A DNA stretch of 15,419 nucleotides from Candidatus Puniceispirillum sp. (GTDB lineage Bacteria; Pseudomonadota; Alphaproteobacteria; Puniceispirillales; Puniceispirillaceae). The stretch lies in assembly GCA_016778825.1 (NCBI GenBank), contig JADHOU010000010.1, forward strand, positions 1 to 15,419, given 5' to 3'. Positions 8,028 through 14,978 of the stretch are shown here, in pieces; positions within the stretch are counted from its first letter, which is position 1; each line of letters opens with the position of its first letter. A model generated the notes under the pieces. The model saw nothing but the letters and a program-made list of their open reading frames with translations. It did not search any database and was not told the DNA's origin. The position numbers were made by a program, and so were the translations under genes.

Positions 8028-9112
8028 CAGACAGCTCCCCCAGCAAGACCGGCATGAATTGACGGCGCGTCAAATGGCAAAAAGCCGTAATGGCGCATCC
8101 AGCGCAAATCGCTATCGTAAAAGGTACGAAGATCGGGGATGCCATATTTCAGCATCGCAATCCGCTCAATCCCCATACCAAAGGCAAATCCTTGATATTT
8201 TTCCGGATCATAGCCGCAATTTTCCAGAACGCGTGGATTGACCATTCCCGAACCAAGAATTTCCAACCAATCATCACCAGCGCCAATTTTCAACGCACCA
8301 TTTTCGCGGGTACAGCCAATATCAACTTCGGCTGATGGCTCGGTAAAGGGAAAATAGCTTGGCCTAAACCGCACTGGCAAATCATCAACGCCAAAAAAGG
8401 CGCGGCAGAAATCAATCAAACAGCCTTTGAGATGCCCCATATGAATGCCGTCGCCAATGACCAGCCCTTCACATTGATGAAACATCGGCGAATGTGTGGC
8501 GTCATGGTCCGACCGATAGGTGCGCCCAGGAACAATGATGCGGATTGGTGGTTCATTGGCCTCCATAGTCCTGATCTGCACCGGCGAGGTATGCGTGCGA
8601 AGCACCTTGCGTTTGCCATTGGCATCGGCTGGCAGGTAGAATGTGTCGTGTTCCTGACGGGCGGGGTGTTCGGGCGGAATATTCAGCGCGGTAAAATTAT
8701 AATAGTCGGATTCGATATCTGGGCCTTCGGCAACCTGAAACCCCATTTCGGCAAAAATAGCGATCACTTCTTCAATGGTGCGTGACAATGGGTGAAGCCG
8801 TGCATCAATTTCGGGTCGGCTTGGCAAGCTTACATCCATCCGTTCGGCGGATAATCTTGCATTCAACGCCGCTGATGCCAGCAGCGTCTGTTTGACGTCA
8901 ATTGCCGCGGCGATCTCGTCCTTGACCTTGTTCAGCGCTTGGCCTGCCTGTTTGCGCGCTTCGGCATCCATTCCACCAAGATCGCGCATCATCAATGAAA
9001 TGCGGCCTTTTTTACCAAGCGCGTCAATGCGAATTGCCTCAAGCGCATCAAGGCTATCTGCGGCAGCAATGGCGTCAATGATTTCTGAAGATACGGCATC
9101 AAGGCTTTTCAT
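8027..9112 (-). CDS. pheS: Phenylalanine--tRNA ligase alpha subunit
   Basis: The 361-residue catalytic subunit of PheRS, a class II synthetase. The N-terminal helical arm, which contacts tRNA, covers about residues 1-90 and the catalytic domain follows. Class II motif 2 is at 196-216 ([20 protein letters not shown] is its core) and motif 3 at 312-321 ([10 protein letters not shown]). The Phe pocket region [16 protein letters not shown] is at 249-264. The start ATG 9112 overlaps by one base the stop of a 29-codon upstream frame that passes through a terminator-like hairpin. The pheS stop overlaps the pheT start by one base. The Shine-Dalgarno sequence is weak, which fits translational coupling to the upstream frame. 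Position after rplT matches the E. coli cluster, so Phe-tRNA-dependent attenuation is plausible. Confidence 0.98.
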   Translation of the reverse strand: MKSLDAVSSEIIDAIAAADSLDALEAIRIDALGKKGRISLMMRDLGGMDAEARKQAGQALNKVKDEIAAAIDVKQTLLASAALNARLSAERMDVSLPSRPEIDARLHPLSRTIEEVIAIFAEMGFQVAEGPDIESDYYNFTALNIPPEHPARQEHDTFYLPADANGKRKVLRTHTSPVQIRTMEANEPPIRIIVPGRTYRSDHDATHSPMFHQCEGLVIGDGIHMGHLKGCLIDFCRAFFGVDDLPVRFRPSYFPFTEPSAEVDIGCTRENGALKIGAGDDWLEILGSGMVNPRVLENCGYDPEKYQGFAFGMGIERIAMLKYGIPDLRTFYDSDLRWMRHYGFLPFDAPSIHAGLAGGAV

Positions 9113-9201
9113 TATATTTCACCATCGGTCGTCATATGACTCAAAAAAAAGCGGGCTTGAAAAAAACAAGCCGCCGTGATCACAGTGGCCAGATCAATCA
9201 T
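9112..9201 (-). CDS. Candidate Phe-rich leader peptide frame upstream of pheS (pheM-like position)
   Basis: The minus-strand frame from ATG 9201 to TAA 9112 encodes 29 residues with the central run [13 protein letters not shown], so four Phe codons (TTT) in two pairs. It runs through the terminator hairpin: the first pair falls in the loop and the second in the U-run. It ends by overlapping the pheS ATG by one base (TAATG). In E. coli the pheST operon is governed by the pheM leader peptide at the same place between rplT and pheS. No strong Shine-Dalgarno sequence precedes the ATG, and the Phe codons could be a by-product of T-runs, so expression is uncertain. Confidence 0.35.
   Translation of the reverse strand: MIDLATVITAACFFQARFFLSHMTTDGEI
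9143..9174 (-). terminator. Intrinsic terminator or attenuator between rplT and pheS
   Basis: On the minus strand a stem of eight base pairs with one bulged base (GCGGCTTG against CAAGCCCGC) closes a 7-base T loop and is followed directly by eight Ts (9150-9143). It lies about 100 bases after the rplT stop and ends about 30 bases before pheS. It may end infC-rpmI-rplT transcripts or act as the conditional attenuator of pheST; location favours attenuation, as in E. coli. Confidence 0.8.
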
Positions 9202-9276
9202 GGTCAAAACCAATCATTTTTTCTGGCACCGGTCAACACAACGGCTCGTATATCGTCTCGTATTTTGGGAAGATCC

Positions 9277-9630
9277 CTAGCTTGCCGCTTTTGACCGCTC
9301 TACCAGGGCCTCAAATGCGCGTGGCTCATTCACCGCCAGATCAGCAAGCATTTTGCGATCAACTTCGATCCCAGCTTTGATAAGGCCACCCATCATCTGT
9401 GAATAGGTTACACCGTACAGGCGTGCAGCAGCATTGATTCGCTGGATCCATAAAGCGCGAAACTCCCGCTTCCGCACACGCCGGTCACGATAGGCATATT
9501 GACGTGCCTTATCGACGGCTTGGGTAGCAGTTCTGAATGTGTTTTTACGACGTCCATAATAGCCTTTAGCCGCCTTGATTACCTTGGCGTGCCGGGCGTG
9601 AGTCGTGGTACCTCTTTTAACGCGTGCCAT
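9277..9630 (-). CDS. rplT: 50S ribosomal protein L20
   Basis: The 117-residue early-assembly protein of the large subunit that binds 23S rRNA. It shows the typical basic N-terminus ([19 protein letters not shown]) and the conserved core [19 protein letters not shown] and [19 protein letters not shown], then a compact C-terminal domain. Length is standard. The start is ATG 9630 with GGAGG eight bases upstream and only 13 bases after the rpmI stop, so the two are co-transcribed. In E. coli L20 represses its own operon by binding the rpmI leader; a leader hairpin here at 9918-9946 may be related. Confidence 0.98.
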   Translation of the reverse strand: MARVKRGTTTHARHAKVIKAAKGYYGRRKNTFRTATQAVDKARQYAYRDRRVRKREFRALWIQRINAAARLYGVTYSQMMGGLIKAGIEVDRKMLADLAVNEPRAFEALVERSKAAS

Positions 9631-9643
9631 TTACCAGCCTCCG

Positions 9644-9841
9644 TTAAGCGTATGGAAGGAAACGTTTAACGATGCGCGCATCCGCATCGCACAAGATCAT
9701 GGTGCCACGAGCTTGACGTTTCATTTTCTGGGAACGGCGACGTAGGTTATGGCTTAGGAAGGCTGCAGAGCCGCGAACCTTGCCATTTGCGGTCAGGCGA
9801 AATCTCTTTTTCGCACCGCTTTTGGTCTTCATCTTGGGCAT
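9644..9841 (-). CDS. rpmI: 50S ribosomal protein L35
   Basis: The 65-residue large-subunit protein, with the characteristic opening MPKMKTKSGAKKRFRLTANG and the basic patch SHNLRRRSQKMKRQARG. Length and composition are normal. The start is ATG 9841 with AGAGG at a suitable distance. It is separated from infC by 218 bases, which hold a hairpin, and from rplT by 13 bases. Confidence 0.97.
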   Translation of the reverse strand: MPKMKTKSGAKKRFRLTANGKVRGSAAFLSHNLRRRSQKMKRQARGTMILCDADARIVKRFLPYA

Positions 9842-9917
9842 TTTGACCTCTTTCTACTTAAAAGGAAGCTTGTTCCATGTTCAATCCGAAGATCTCGGCG
9901 GAAAAGCCATAAACCGG

Positions 9918-9946
9918 CCGGGCATGCCCTGATTTTTCAGGCCCGG
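9918..9946 (-). promoter_or_regulatory. Hairpin in the infC-rpmI intergenic region, candidate L20/L35 leader element
   Basis: CCGGGC (9918-9923) pairs with GCCCGG (9941-9946) and CTGA (9929-9932) with TCAG (9937-9940) around a TTTT loop, leaving a five-base bulge on one side. On the transcribed minus strand no proper U-run follows, so it looks more like a leader structure than a terminator. It lies about 75 bases upstream of rpmI, where the E. coli cluster has its L20 translational operator. Function is inferred from position. Confidence 0.4.
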
Positions 9947-10059
9947 ACGCGATATTGAACGCTAAGTGTGCGGTTTATATAGGCAAAGGCTTGCGGAATC
10001 AAGCCCTGATCCTATTGATCGTCAAATTCTCAACAGCGAGTAATATTCTGGCTTTGGCC

Positions 10060-10596
10060 TTATTTTGGCGCCAAAACCATAATCATCTGGCGACCTTCCA
10101 TTTTTGGCATCGCCTCGACCTTAGCAAATTCGTCAGTTTCGTTGCGAACCCGTGTCAAAACGATGGCACCAAGATCCTGGTGCGCCATTTCACGGCCACG
10201 GAAACGAAGCGTTACTTTCACCTTATCGCCGCCACTCAAGAATTTCTGCACACTGCGCATTTTGACCTGATAATCATGCTCATCAATATTCGGACGAAGC
10301 TTGATTTCTTTGACCTCGATAATCTTTTGCTTCTTCCGCGCTTCATTGGCGCGTTTCTGCGCTTCATATTTATATTTGCCGTAATCAAGAATTTTGCACA
10401 CTGGCGGGTCAACATTGGGTTGCACCTCAACCAAATCAAGGCCAAATTCTTCGGCCTGACGTATTGCTTCTGATGTATCTAGAACTCCAAGCTGGGTACC
10501 TTCTGGATCAATGCAGCGTACTTTTGGAGCGCGGATGGCGCCATTCACGCGCGGGCCGTCCAAAACGGGCGGCGTATTACTGTGTGGACGTGCTAT
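10060..10596 (-). CDS. infC: Translation initiation factor IF-3, with ATA start codon
   Basis: IF-3 binds the 30S subunit, prevents premature 50S joining and proofreads the start codon. The protein has the N-terminal domain ([20 protein letters not shown], then [16 protein letters not shown]), a linker ([20 protein letters not shown]) and the C-terminal domain ([17 protein letters not shown], then [17 protein letters not shown]). The only codon fitting both homology and a Shine-Dalgarno site is ATA at 10596, preceded by AGGAGAG and directly after an in-frame TAA, giving 178 residues opening with [15 protein letters not shown]. The alternative TTG at 10563 lacks a ribosome site and would remove conserved N-terminal residues. 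Rare infC starts (AUU in E. coli) allow IF-3 to repress its own translation, so the same control is likely here. It lies between thrS and rpmI. Confidence 0.95.
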   Translation of the reverse strand: MARPHSNTPPVLDGPRVNGAIRAPKVRCIDPEGTQLGVLDTSEAIRQAEEFGLDLVEVQPNVDPPVCKILDYGKYKYEAQKRANEARKKQKIIEVKEIKLRPNIDEHDYQVKMRSVQKFLSGGDKVKVTLRFRGREMAHQDLGAIVLTRVRNETDEFAKVEAMPKMEGRQMIMVLAPK

Positions 10597-10600
10597 TTAA

Positions 10601-10607
10601 CTCTCCT
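10601..10607 (-). promoter_or_regulatory. Shine-Dalgarno site of infC
   Basis: The minus strand reads AGGAGAG, then TTAA, then the ATA start. The in-frame TAA just before ATA rules out a more upstream start, so this site decides the non-standard start. Confidence 0.75.
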
Positions 10608-10631
10608 ATAGCGGTCAAAAACATTCAAATT

Positions 10632-10662
10632 TGATCAAGCCAATATCACGACGACTTGATCA
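10632..10662. repeat. Perfect 8-base inverted repeat in the thrS-infC spacer
   Basis: TGATCAAG (10632-10639) and CTTGATCA (10655-10662) are separated by 15 bases, about 36 bases before the infC start on its transcript. It could form an RNA hairpin in the infC leader or be a protein operator. No U-run follows, so it is not an ordinary terminator. Confidence 0.5.
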
Positions 10663-10753
10663 GGTTATTTACTACCAAAAACAGCGGATTAATACCAGTT
10701 TTTTCGATTTATCCAACAGGCAACCATCCAAAATGATTTTTTTCAGCATCTGC

Positions 10754-12682
10754 CTAGGCCTTTGCAACCATATCAGGGGCAAGGCTCTCGTTTCTCAATG
10801 TCGCCAGAGCTTCAGCCATATCAATGACCTGCTGTTCATTTGATCCAAGCCGGCGCAGCGCGACAGTTCCGGCTTCGGCTTCACGTCCGCCAACCGCCAA
10901 AATAAATGGCACCTTCATCACGCTATGTTCACGCACCTTATAGCTGATCTTTTCATTGCGAAGATCAGTTTCGACACGCAAGCCAAGATCGGTTGCGGCA
11001 GCAGCAACCTCGCGGGCATAATCGTTGGCCTGATCAGTAATCGACGCCACCACAATCTGCACCGGTGCCAACCATGCCGGCATACGACCTGCATATTGTT
11101 CAATCAAAATGCCAATCCAGCGTTCCATTGATCCCAAAATCGCACGATGCAACATCACCGGACGATGCCGGTTACCATCTTCGCCAACATATTCGGCGTC
11201 TAACCGGTCAGGCAGCACAAAATCGACCTGCAAGGTACCGCATTGCCAATCACGACCAATCGCATCCCGAAGCACAAATTCAAGCTTTGGCCCATAAAAA
11301 GCACCCTCACCCGGATTTAAAATCGTATCCAGCTTGGCCGCCTTTGTCGCATCGGTCAGCGCCGCTTCGGCACGATCCCATGTGGCATCATCACCGGCGC
11401 GCACTTCCGGCCGGTCAGAAAATTTCACCCGAACTTCATGAAAACCGAAATCGGCATAGATTGATTGCAACAGCGAACAGAATTTCACCGATTCAGCCGT
11501 AATCTGGTCTTCGGTACAAAAGATATGGGCATCATCCTGCGTAAAAGCGCGAACCCGCATGATACCATGCAAGGCGCCTGATGGCTCATTGCGATGGCAA
11601 GATCCAAATTCGGCCATCCGCAATGGCAGGTCGCGATAGGATTTAATGCCCTGCCGGAAGATCTGCACATGGCAGGGACAATTCATCGGTTTGAGCGCTA
11701 ACGTTCGTTCATCTTCAGATTGGGCGGTGAACATATTCTCACCGAATTTTTCCCAGTGGCCAGAGGCCTCCCAAAGGCTGCGATCAACAAGCTGCGGGGT
11801 TTTCACTTCGCTATAGCCAGCCGCATCAAGACGGCGGCGAACATAAGCTTCAATTTCACGATACAGAACCCACCCCTTGGCGTGCCAGAAAACCGAACCA
11901 GCCGCTTCTTCTTGCAAATGAAACAGGCCAAGCTGACGCCCCAATTTGCGATGGTCGCGTTTCTCGGCTTCTTCCAGCATATGAAGATAAGCTGCCAAAT
12001 CTTTTTCAGTGACCCATGCCGTGCCGTAAATCCGTTGCAGCATTGGCCGGGTTGAATCGCCACGCCAATAAGCACCGGCAACTTTCATTAATTTGAAAGC
12101 ATGACCCAGCTTGCCAGTTGATGGCAAATGCGGGCCGCGGCAAAGATCGATAAAATCACCTTGCTGATAGAAAGTGACGGTCTGATCAGCAGGAATTGCC
12201 TCGACCAGTTCTATCTTGAAAGGCTCATTATTTTTTTTATAGAAAGCCACCGCTTCATCGCGCGTCCAGACATTGCGGATAATTGGCTCGTCACGGTCAA
12301 CAATCTCATGCATCCGTTTTTCAATGCTGGCAAGATCATCTTCGCTAAAGGCCTTTTCACGATGGAAATCATAATAGAATCCATTTTCGATTGCCGGACC
12401 GATCGTGACCTGTGTTTCAGGGAACAATTCCAATACCGCTTCGGCCATGACATGCGCGCAATCATGACGCAATAAAGCCAACGCCTGTTCGTCTTTGGAA
12501 GTAACCAGTGACAGCCGCGCATCATTTTTGATTGGACGGGTCAAATCCCATTCAGCGTCGTCAACAACGGCAAGCAATGCAGCCTTGGCAAGACCCGGCC
12601 CAATATCGGCAGCAATTGCTGCTGGTGTTACCGGCTGGTCATATGATCGCTGCGATCCATCTGGAAGCGTGATATTTGGCAT
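10754..12682 (-). CDS. thrS: Threonine--tRNA ligase
   Basis: A 642-residue class II synthetase that charges tRNA-Thr, the same length as the E. coli enzyme. An N-terminal TGS domain starts [10 protein letters not shown]. The editing domain shows His73/His77 (HDCAH) with Cys181 and His185 (CRGPH), the set that clears mis-charged Ser. The catalytic core carries the zinc ligands Cys335 (MNCPCH), His386 (DDAHIF) and a His in MLHRAILGS. Motif 2 is [20 protein letters not shown] and motif 3 follows [12 protein letters not shown]. The C-terminal anticodon-binding domain covers about the last 110 residues. ATG 12682 is chosen because it matches the family's N-terminus exactly, although AAGAGG lies a rather long 12 bases upstream; a TTG at 12742 would add 20 unrelated residues. 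It is the first gene of the minus-strand thrS-infC-rpmI-rplT-pheST cluster. Confidence 0.98.
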   Translation of the reverse strand: MPNITLPDGSQRSYDQPVTPAAIAADIGPGLAKAALLAVVDDAEWDLTRPIKNDARLSLVTSKDEQALALLRHDCAHVMAEAVLELFPETQVTIGPAIENGFYYDFHREKAFSEDDLASIEKRMHEIVDRDEPIIRNVWTRDEAVAFYKKNNEPFKIELVEAIPADQTVTFYQQGDFIDLCRGPHLPSTGKLGHAFKLMKVAGAYWRGDSTRPMLQRIYGTAWVTEKDLAAYLHMLEEAEKRDHRKLGRQLGLFHLQEEAAGSVFWHAKGWVLYREIEAYVRRRLDAAGYSEVKTPQLVDRSLWEASGHWEKFGENMFTAQSEDERTLALKPMNCPCHVQIFRQGIKSYRDLPLRMAEFGSCHRNEPSGALHGIMRVRAFTQDDAHIFCTEDQITAESVKFCSLLQSIYADFGFHEVRVKFSDRPEVRAGDDATWDRAEAALTDATKAAKLDTILNPGEGAFYGPKLEFVLRDAIGRDWQCGTLQVDFVLPDRLDAEYVGEDGNRHRPVMLHRAILGSMERWIGILIEQYAGRMPAWLAPVQIVVASITDQANDYAREVAAAATDLGLRVETDLRNEKISYKVREHSVMKVPFILAVGGREAEAGTVALRRLGSNEQQVIDMAEALATLRNESLAPDMVAKA

Positions 12683-12720
12683 TATTGTAAAAAACCTCTT
12701 ACTATCAATGGGGCCAGCGG

Positions 12721-12840
12721 CTAGTTGGCCGCTTCGCCACAAACTTGGCAGACCATAGCTGCACCCTTGCCGAAACTCAAGTAAACTGGTGGTTCAGCAT
12801 GCAAATCTATAGCCAAATCGAACGCCGCCTGTCCGGCCAT
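12721..12840 (-). CDS. Possible 39-residue CxxC micro-protein upstream of thrS
   Basis: The minus-strand frame from ATG 12840 to TAG 12721 encodes [20 protein letters not shown] followed by [19 protein letters not shown]. The end carries a CQVCG knuckle preceded by a P-V-Y-L strand and a His, vaguely like small CHCC zinc-finger proteins (HPxVYL...CxxC), though the first Cys of that pattern is missing. It lies in the 231 bases between the glycosyltransferase stop and thrS, on the same strand, 38 bases before thrS. No clear Shine-Dalgarno sequence precedes the first ATG; an inner ATG at 12753-12751 has AAGGG upstream but leaves only 11 residues. It may be a real small gene, a decayed zinc-finger gene, or chance. 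Confidence 0.3.
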   Translation of the reverse strand: MAGQAAFDLAIDLHAEPPVYLSFGKGAAMVCQVCGEAAN

Positions 12841-12854
12841 CAAAGCAGGCGCAT

Positions 12855-12880
12855 GGCATCATCGGCATCATCGGCATCAC
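12855..12880. repeat. Short tandem repeat, unit GGCATCATC, about 2.9 copies
   Basis: Two exact nine-base units (12855-12863, 12864-12872) are followed by GGCATCAC. It is in the spacer after the glycosyltransferase gene; a slippage-type microrepeat with no evident function. Confidence 0.7.
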
Positions 12881-12913
12881 TAACGCAAAAATCAACATTC
12901 CCAAATCATCAAT

Positions 12914-14116
12914 TTATGATTTTACGTTCCGGTTCGCCGCCGCCCGATCCAGCACCCGCCGATAGATTTTTATCGTTTGCCAACACATGGCCTTGGTCGA
13001 AAAGTTAGCTTCGATATGTTGCCTTGCCGTGGTGGCAAGTGTTTTGCGTTTGCGTGGGCCAAGATCAAGCGCGGCCTGCAATGCCAGCGCAAGACTGTCA
13101 GCATCACCCGGAACAGCCAGCCAGCCAGTTTCACCATGCCTAATCGATTCGGTTGCTCCACCATGGTCAAAGGCCACGACGGGGCGACCCATTGCCTGCG
13201 CTTCAAGCGCAACACGGCCAAACGGCTCTGGCGTGATTGAGGGCATTGCAACCACATCGGCAACCATCAAGGCTGCTGGCATATCATCAACAAGCGGGGT
13301 CAGGCGAAACCGACCTTCAAGCCCCAATTGCTGGCCACAACGGACCAATTCAGACACGAAAGCAGGCTTGCCATCGCCAGCGCCAATCATCAAACAAATG
13401 AAAGGTCGGTCTTTGATCTTGGCCAAAGCCTGCAATAAAATCCGGTGTCCTTTCCACATGGTGGCGCGCGCTGGAAGCATAATCACCGGCACATCCTCAG
13501 GGATGACCAATCTTTCGACAAAATTAACAATCCGCGTTTGATTCACATTATCAGGATTGAATAAATCAATATCGACACCGCGATGCACCACCGTCAGCCG
13601 CTCTTTGACATCGACATATTGGCTGGTGATCAAATCCTTCACATAGTTTGAAATCGCAATCACATGATCGGTTTTCAGCAATTTGCGATTATAAATCCGC
13701 TTTAATGCCGATGGGGTGATAAACCGCCCATGAACCGTGCTTACCGTCGCAATACCTAGCTCCGCCGCGGCTGGCAGCGCAATCCACGCTGGCACACGCG
13801 AGCGAACATGCACAAGATCAGCATTTTCACGGCTCAGAATGGCTTTTAGCCGGCGGCGAACTTGCGGCCAACGAAACGGGTTTTTGGTGTGAACATCAAG
13901 CTGATAATGCGTTGCCCCAAGACGATCTAGATGCCGCACCATTGGCCCTCCACGCGAGATAACAATCGCGCGGCCACCATGTTTTTGAACTGCATCGGCC
14001 ATTTCAACCGTGCCGCGTTCAACACCGCCGCGAACCATCGCTGGCAGAATTTGCACAATCGTTGGCGCGTTGCCTTGGCGTTGTTTCAACAATTTCGATT
14101 TTGGTGCTATTATCAT
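12914..14116 (-). CDS. Glycosyltransferase family 4 (GT-B fold)
   Basis: A 400-residue retaining glycosyltransferase that moves a sugar from a nucleotide-sugar to a lipid-linked or polysaccharide acceptor at the cytoplasmic face of the membrane. The N-terminal acceptor domain has the usual opening strand and GGVER loop (residues 30-34) after VQILPAMVR. The C-terminal donor domain starts near 205; Arg217 and Lys222 (RATMWKG) should bind the donor phosphates. The EX7E motif is Glu297 to Glu305 within EPFGRVALEAQAMGRPVVA. No signal peptide or membrane helix is seen. It is probably used for lipopolysaccharide or capsule synthesis, but no other cell-envelope gene is in view, so acceptor and sugar are unknown. 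ATG 14116 is 63 bases from the divergent hydrolase gene, and the two may share a promoter region. Confidence 0.93.
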   Translation of the reverse strand: MIIAPKSKLLKQRQGNAPTIVQILPAMVRGGVERGTVEMADAVQKHGGRAIVISRGGPMVRHLDRLGATHYQLDVHTKNPFRWPQVRRRLKAILSRENADLVHVRSRVPAWIALPAAAELGIATVSTVHGRFITPSALKRIYNRKLLKTDHVIAISNYVKDLITSQYVDVKERLTVVHRGVDIDLFNPDNVNQTRIVNFVERLVIPEDVPVIMLPARATMWKGHRILLQALAKIKDRPFICLMIGAGDGKPAFVSELVRCGQQLGLEGRFRLTPLVDDMPAALMVADVVAMPSITPEPFGRVALEAQAMGRPVVAFDHGGATESIRHGETGWLAVPGDADSLALALQAALDLGPRKRKTLATTARQHIEANFSTKAMCWQTIKIYRRVLDRAAANRNVKS

Positions 14117-14179
14117 TGGCCTTATAAATGGCTATCATTTGCTAGTTTGGTCAAGATTTAATGAGACGAAAACCGGCGA

Positions 14180-14965
14180 ATGCCAGATCATGAAAGTGAA
14201 AAAATGCAATCTCTTGCGTGGCACAGCATAAACCAATCAGGCAGAATCGCCTATAACAGAGTTGCCGGCAAAACGCCCGGGATCATCTTTTTATGCGGTC
14301 ATGGCTCGGACATGGACGGCAGCAAGGCATTGTTCCTTGATAGCTGGGCACAACAGCAGAGACGTGCCTTTTTGCGATTTGATTATAGTGGGCATGGCCA
14401 GTCAGATGGTGCCTTTCTGGAAACCAATATTTCCGATTGGACGCGTGACGCGATTGCCGTTCTTGACGATCTAACCACAGGTCCTCAAATCCTTGTTGGC
14501 TCATCACTTGGGGGCTGGATCATGCTGAATGTCGCGCTGGCACGGCCCAACCGGATTGCGGGGCTGATCGGCATCGCAGCCGCCCCCGATTTTACCGAAG
14601 ATTTAATCTGGCAACCGCTTGATGATGATCAACGCAACAAGATGAAAAATGATGGTCAGATCGCGCTGGAAAATCCCTATGCCGATGATCCGGTCATCTA
14701 CCCCTATCACTTGATCGAAGATGGCCGCCAACATTTGCGGCTTCGCGCGCCTTTGGCGATCACTGCGCCGGTTCGCCTTCTGCAGGGCATGAATGATGCC
14801 GAAGTGCCATGGCAAACCGCAACAAGACTTGCCGATTGTTTGCAATCTGATGATGTGGTTCTACATTTCGACAAAACCGCAACGCACCGGTTTTCCGAAC
14901 CAGCACAATTACGCCTTCTCAAAACGGTTTTGGTGACACTGCTTGATCAGCTTGACCCAAAATAG
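14180..14965 (+). CDS. Alpha/beta hydrolase, similar to mitochondrial ABHD10
   Basis: A 261-residue serine hydrolase with a small cap. The oxyanion region is LCGHGSDMDGSKA at about 38-50. The nucleophile elbow GSSLGG at 107-112 has Ser109. The acid is Asp206 (GMNDAEVPW) and the catalytic His236 (THRF). Segments such as FDYSGHGQSDG, GPQILVGSSLGGW and ARPNRIAGLIGIA closely recall human ABHD10, a mitochondrial acyl-protein thioesterase and acyl glucuronide hydrolase, as expected for an alphaproteobacterial relative. No signal peptide is present, so it acts in the cytoplasm. The start may be ATG 14180 or, equally, ATG 14204 (eight residues later), since neither has a good ribosome site. It converges with the glutathione S-transferase-like gene 13 bases downstream. 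Substrate is uncertain; thioesterase or esterase activity is the best guess. Confidence 0.9.
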   Translation: MPDHESEKMQSLAWHSINQSGRIAYNRVAGKTPGIIFLCGHGSDMDGSKALFLDSWAQQQRRAFLRFDYSGHGQSDGAFLETNISDWTRDAIAVLDDLTTGPQILVGSSLGGWIMLNVALARPNRIAGLIGIAAAPDFTEDLIWQPLDDDQRNKMKNDGQIALENPYADDPVIYPYHLIEDGRQHLRLRAPLAITAPVRLLQGMNDAEVPWQTATRLADCLQSDDVVLHFDKTATHRFSEPAQLRLLKTVLVTLLDQLDPK

Positions 14966-14978
14966 CCGCGCTAAATCT

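Noticed and set aside
9955..10473. 172-codon plus-strand frame opposite infC
   Set aside because: It lies over infC, which has unmistakable IF-3 sequence on the minus strand; the hydrophobic translation is a by-product.
12855..12880. CRISPR-like or regulatory repeat array
   Set aside because: Fewer than three nine-base units with no spacers; a microrepeat only.
12987..13541. 184-codon plus-strand frame opposite the glycosyltransferase gene
   Set aside because: Antisense of a clear GT4 gene; Ser/Ala/Arg-rich composition typical of a shadow frame.
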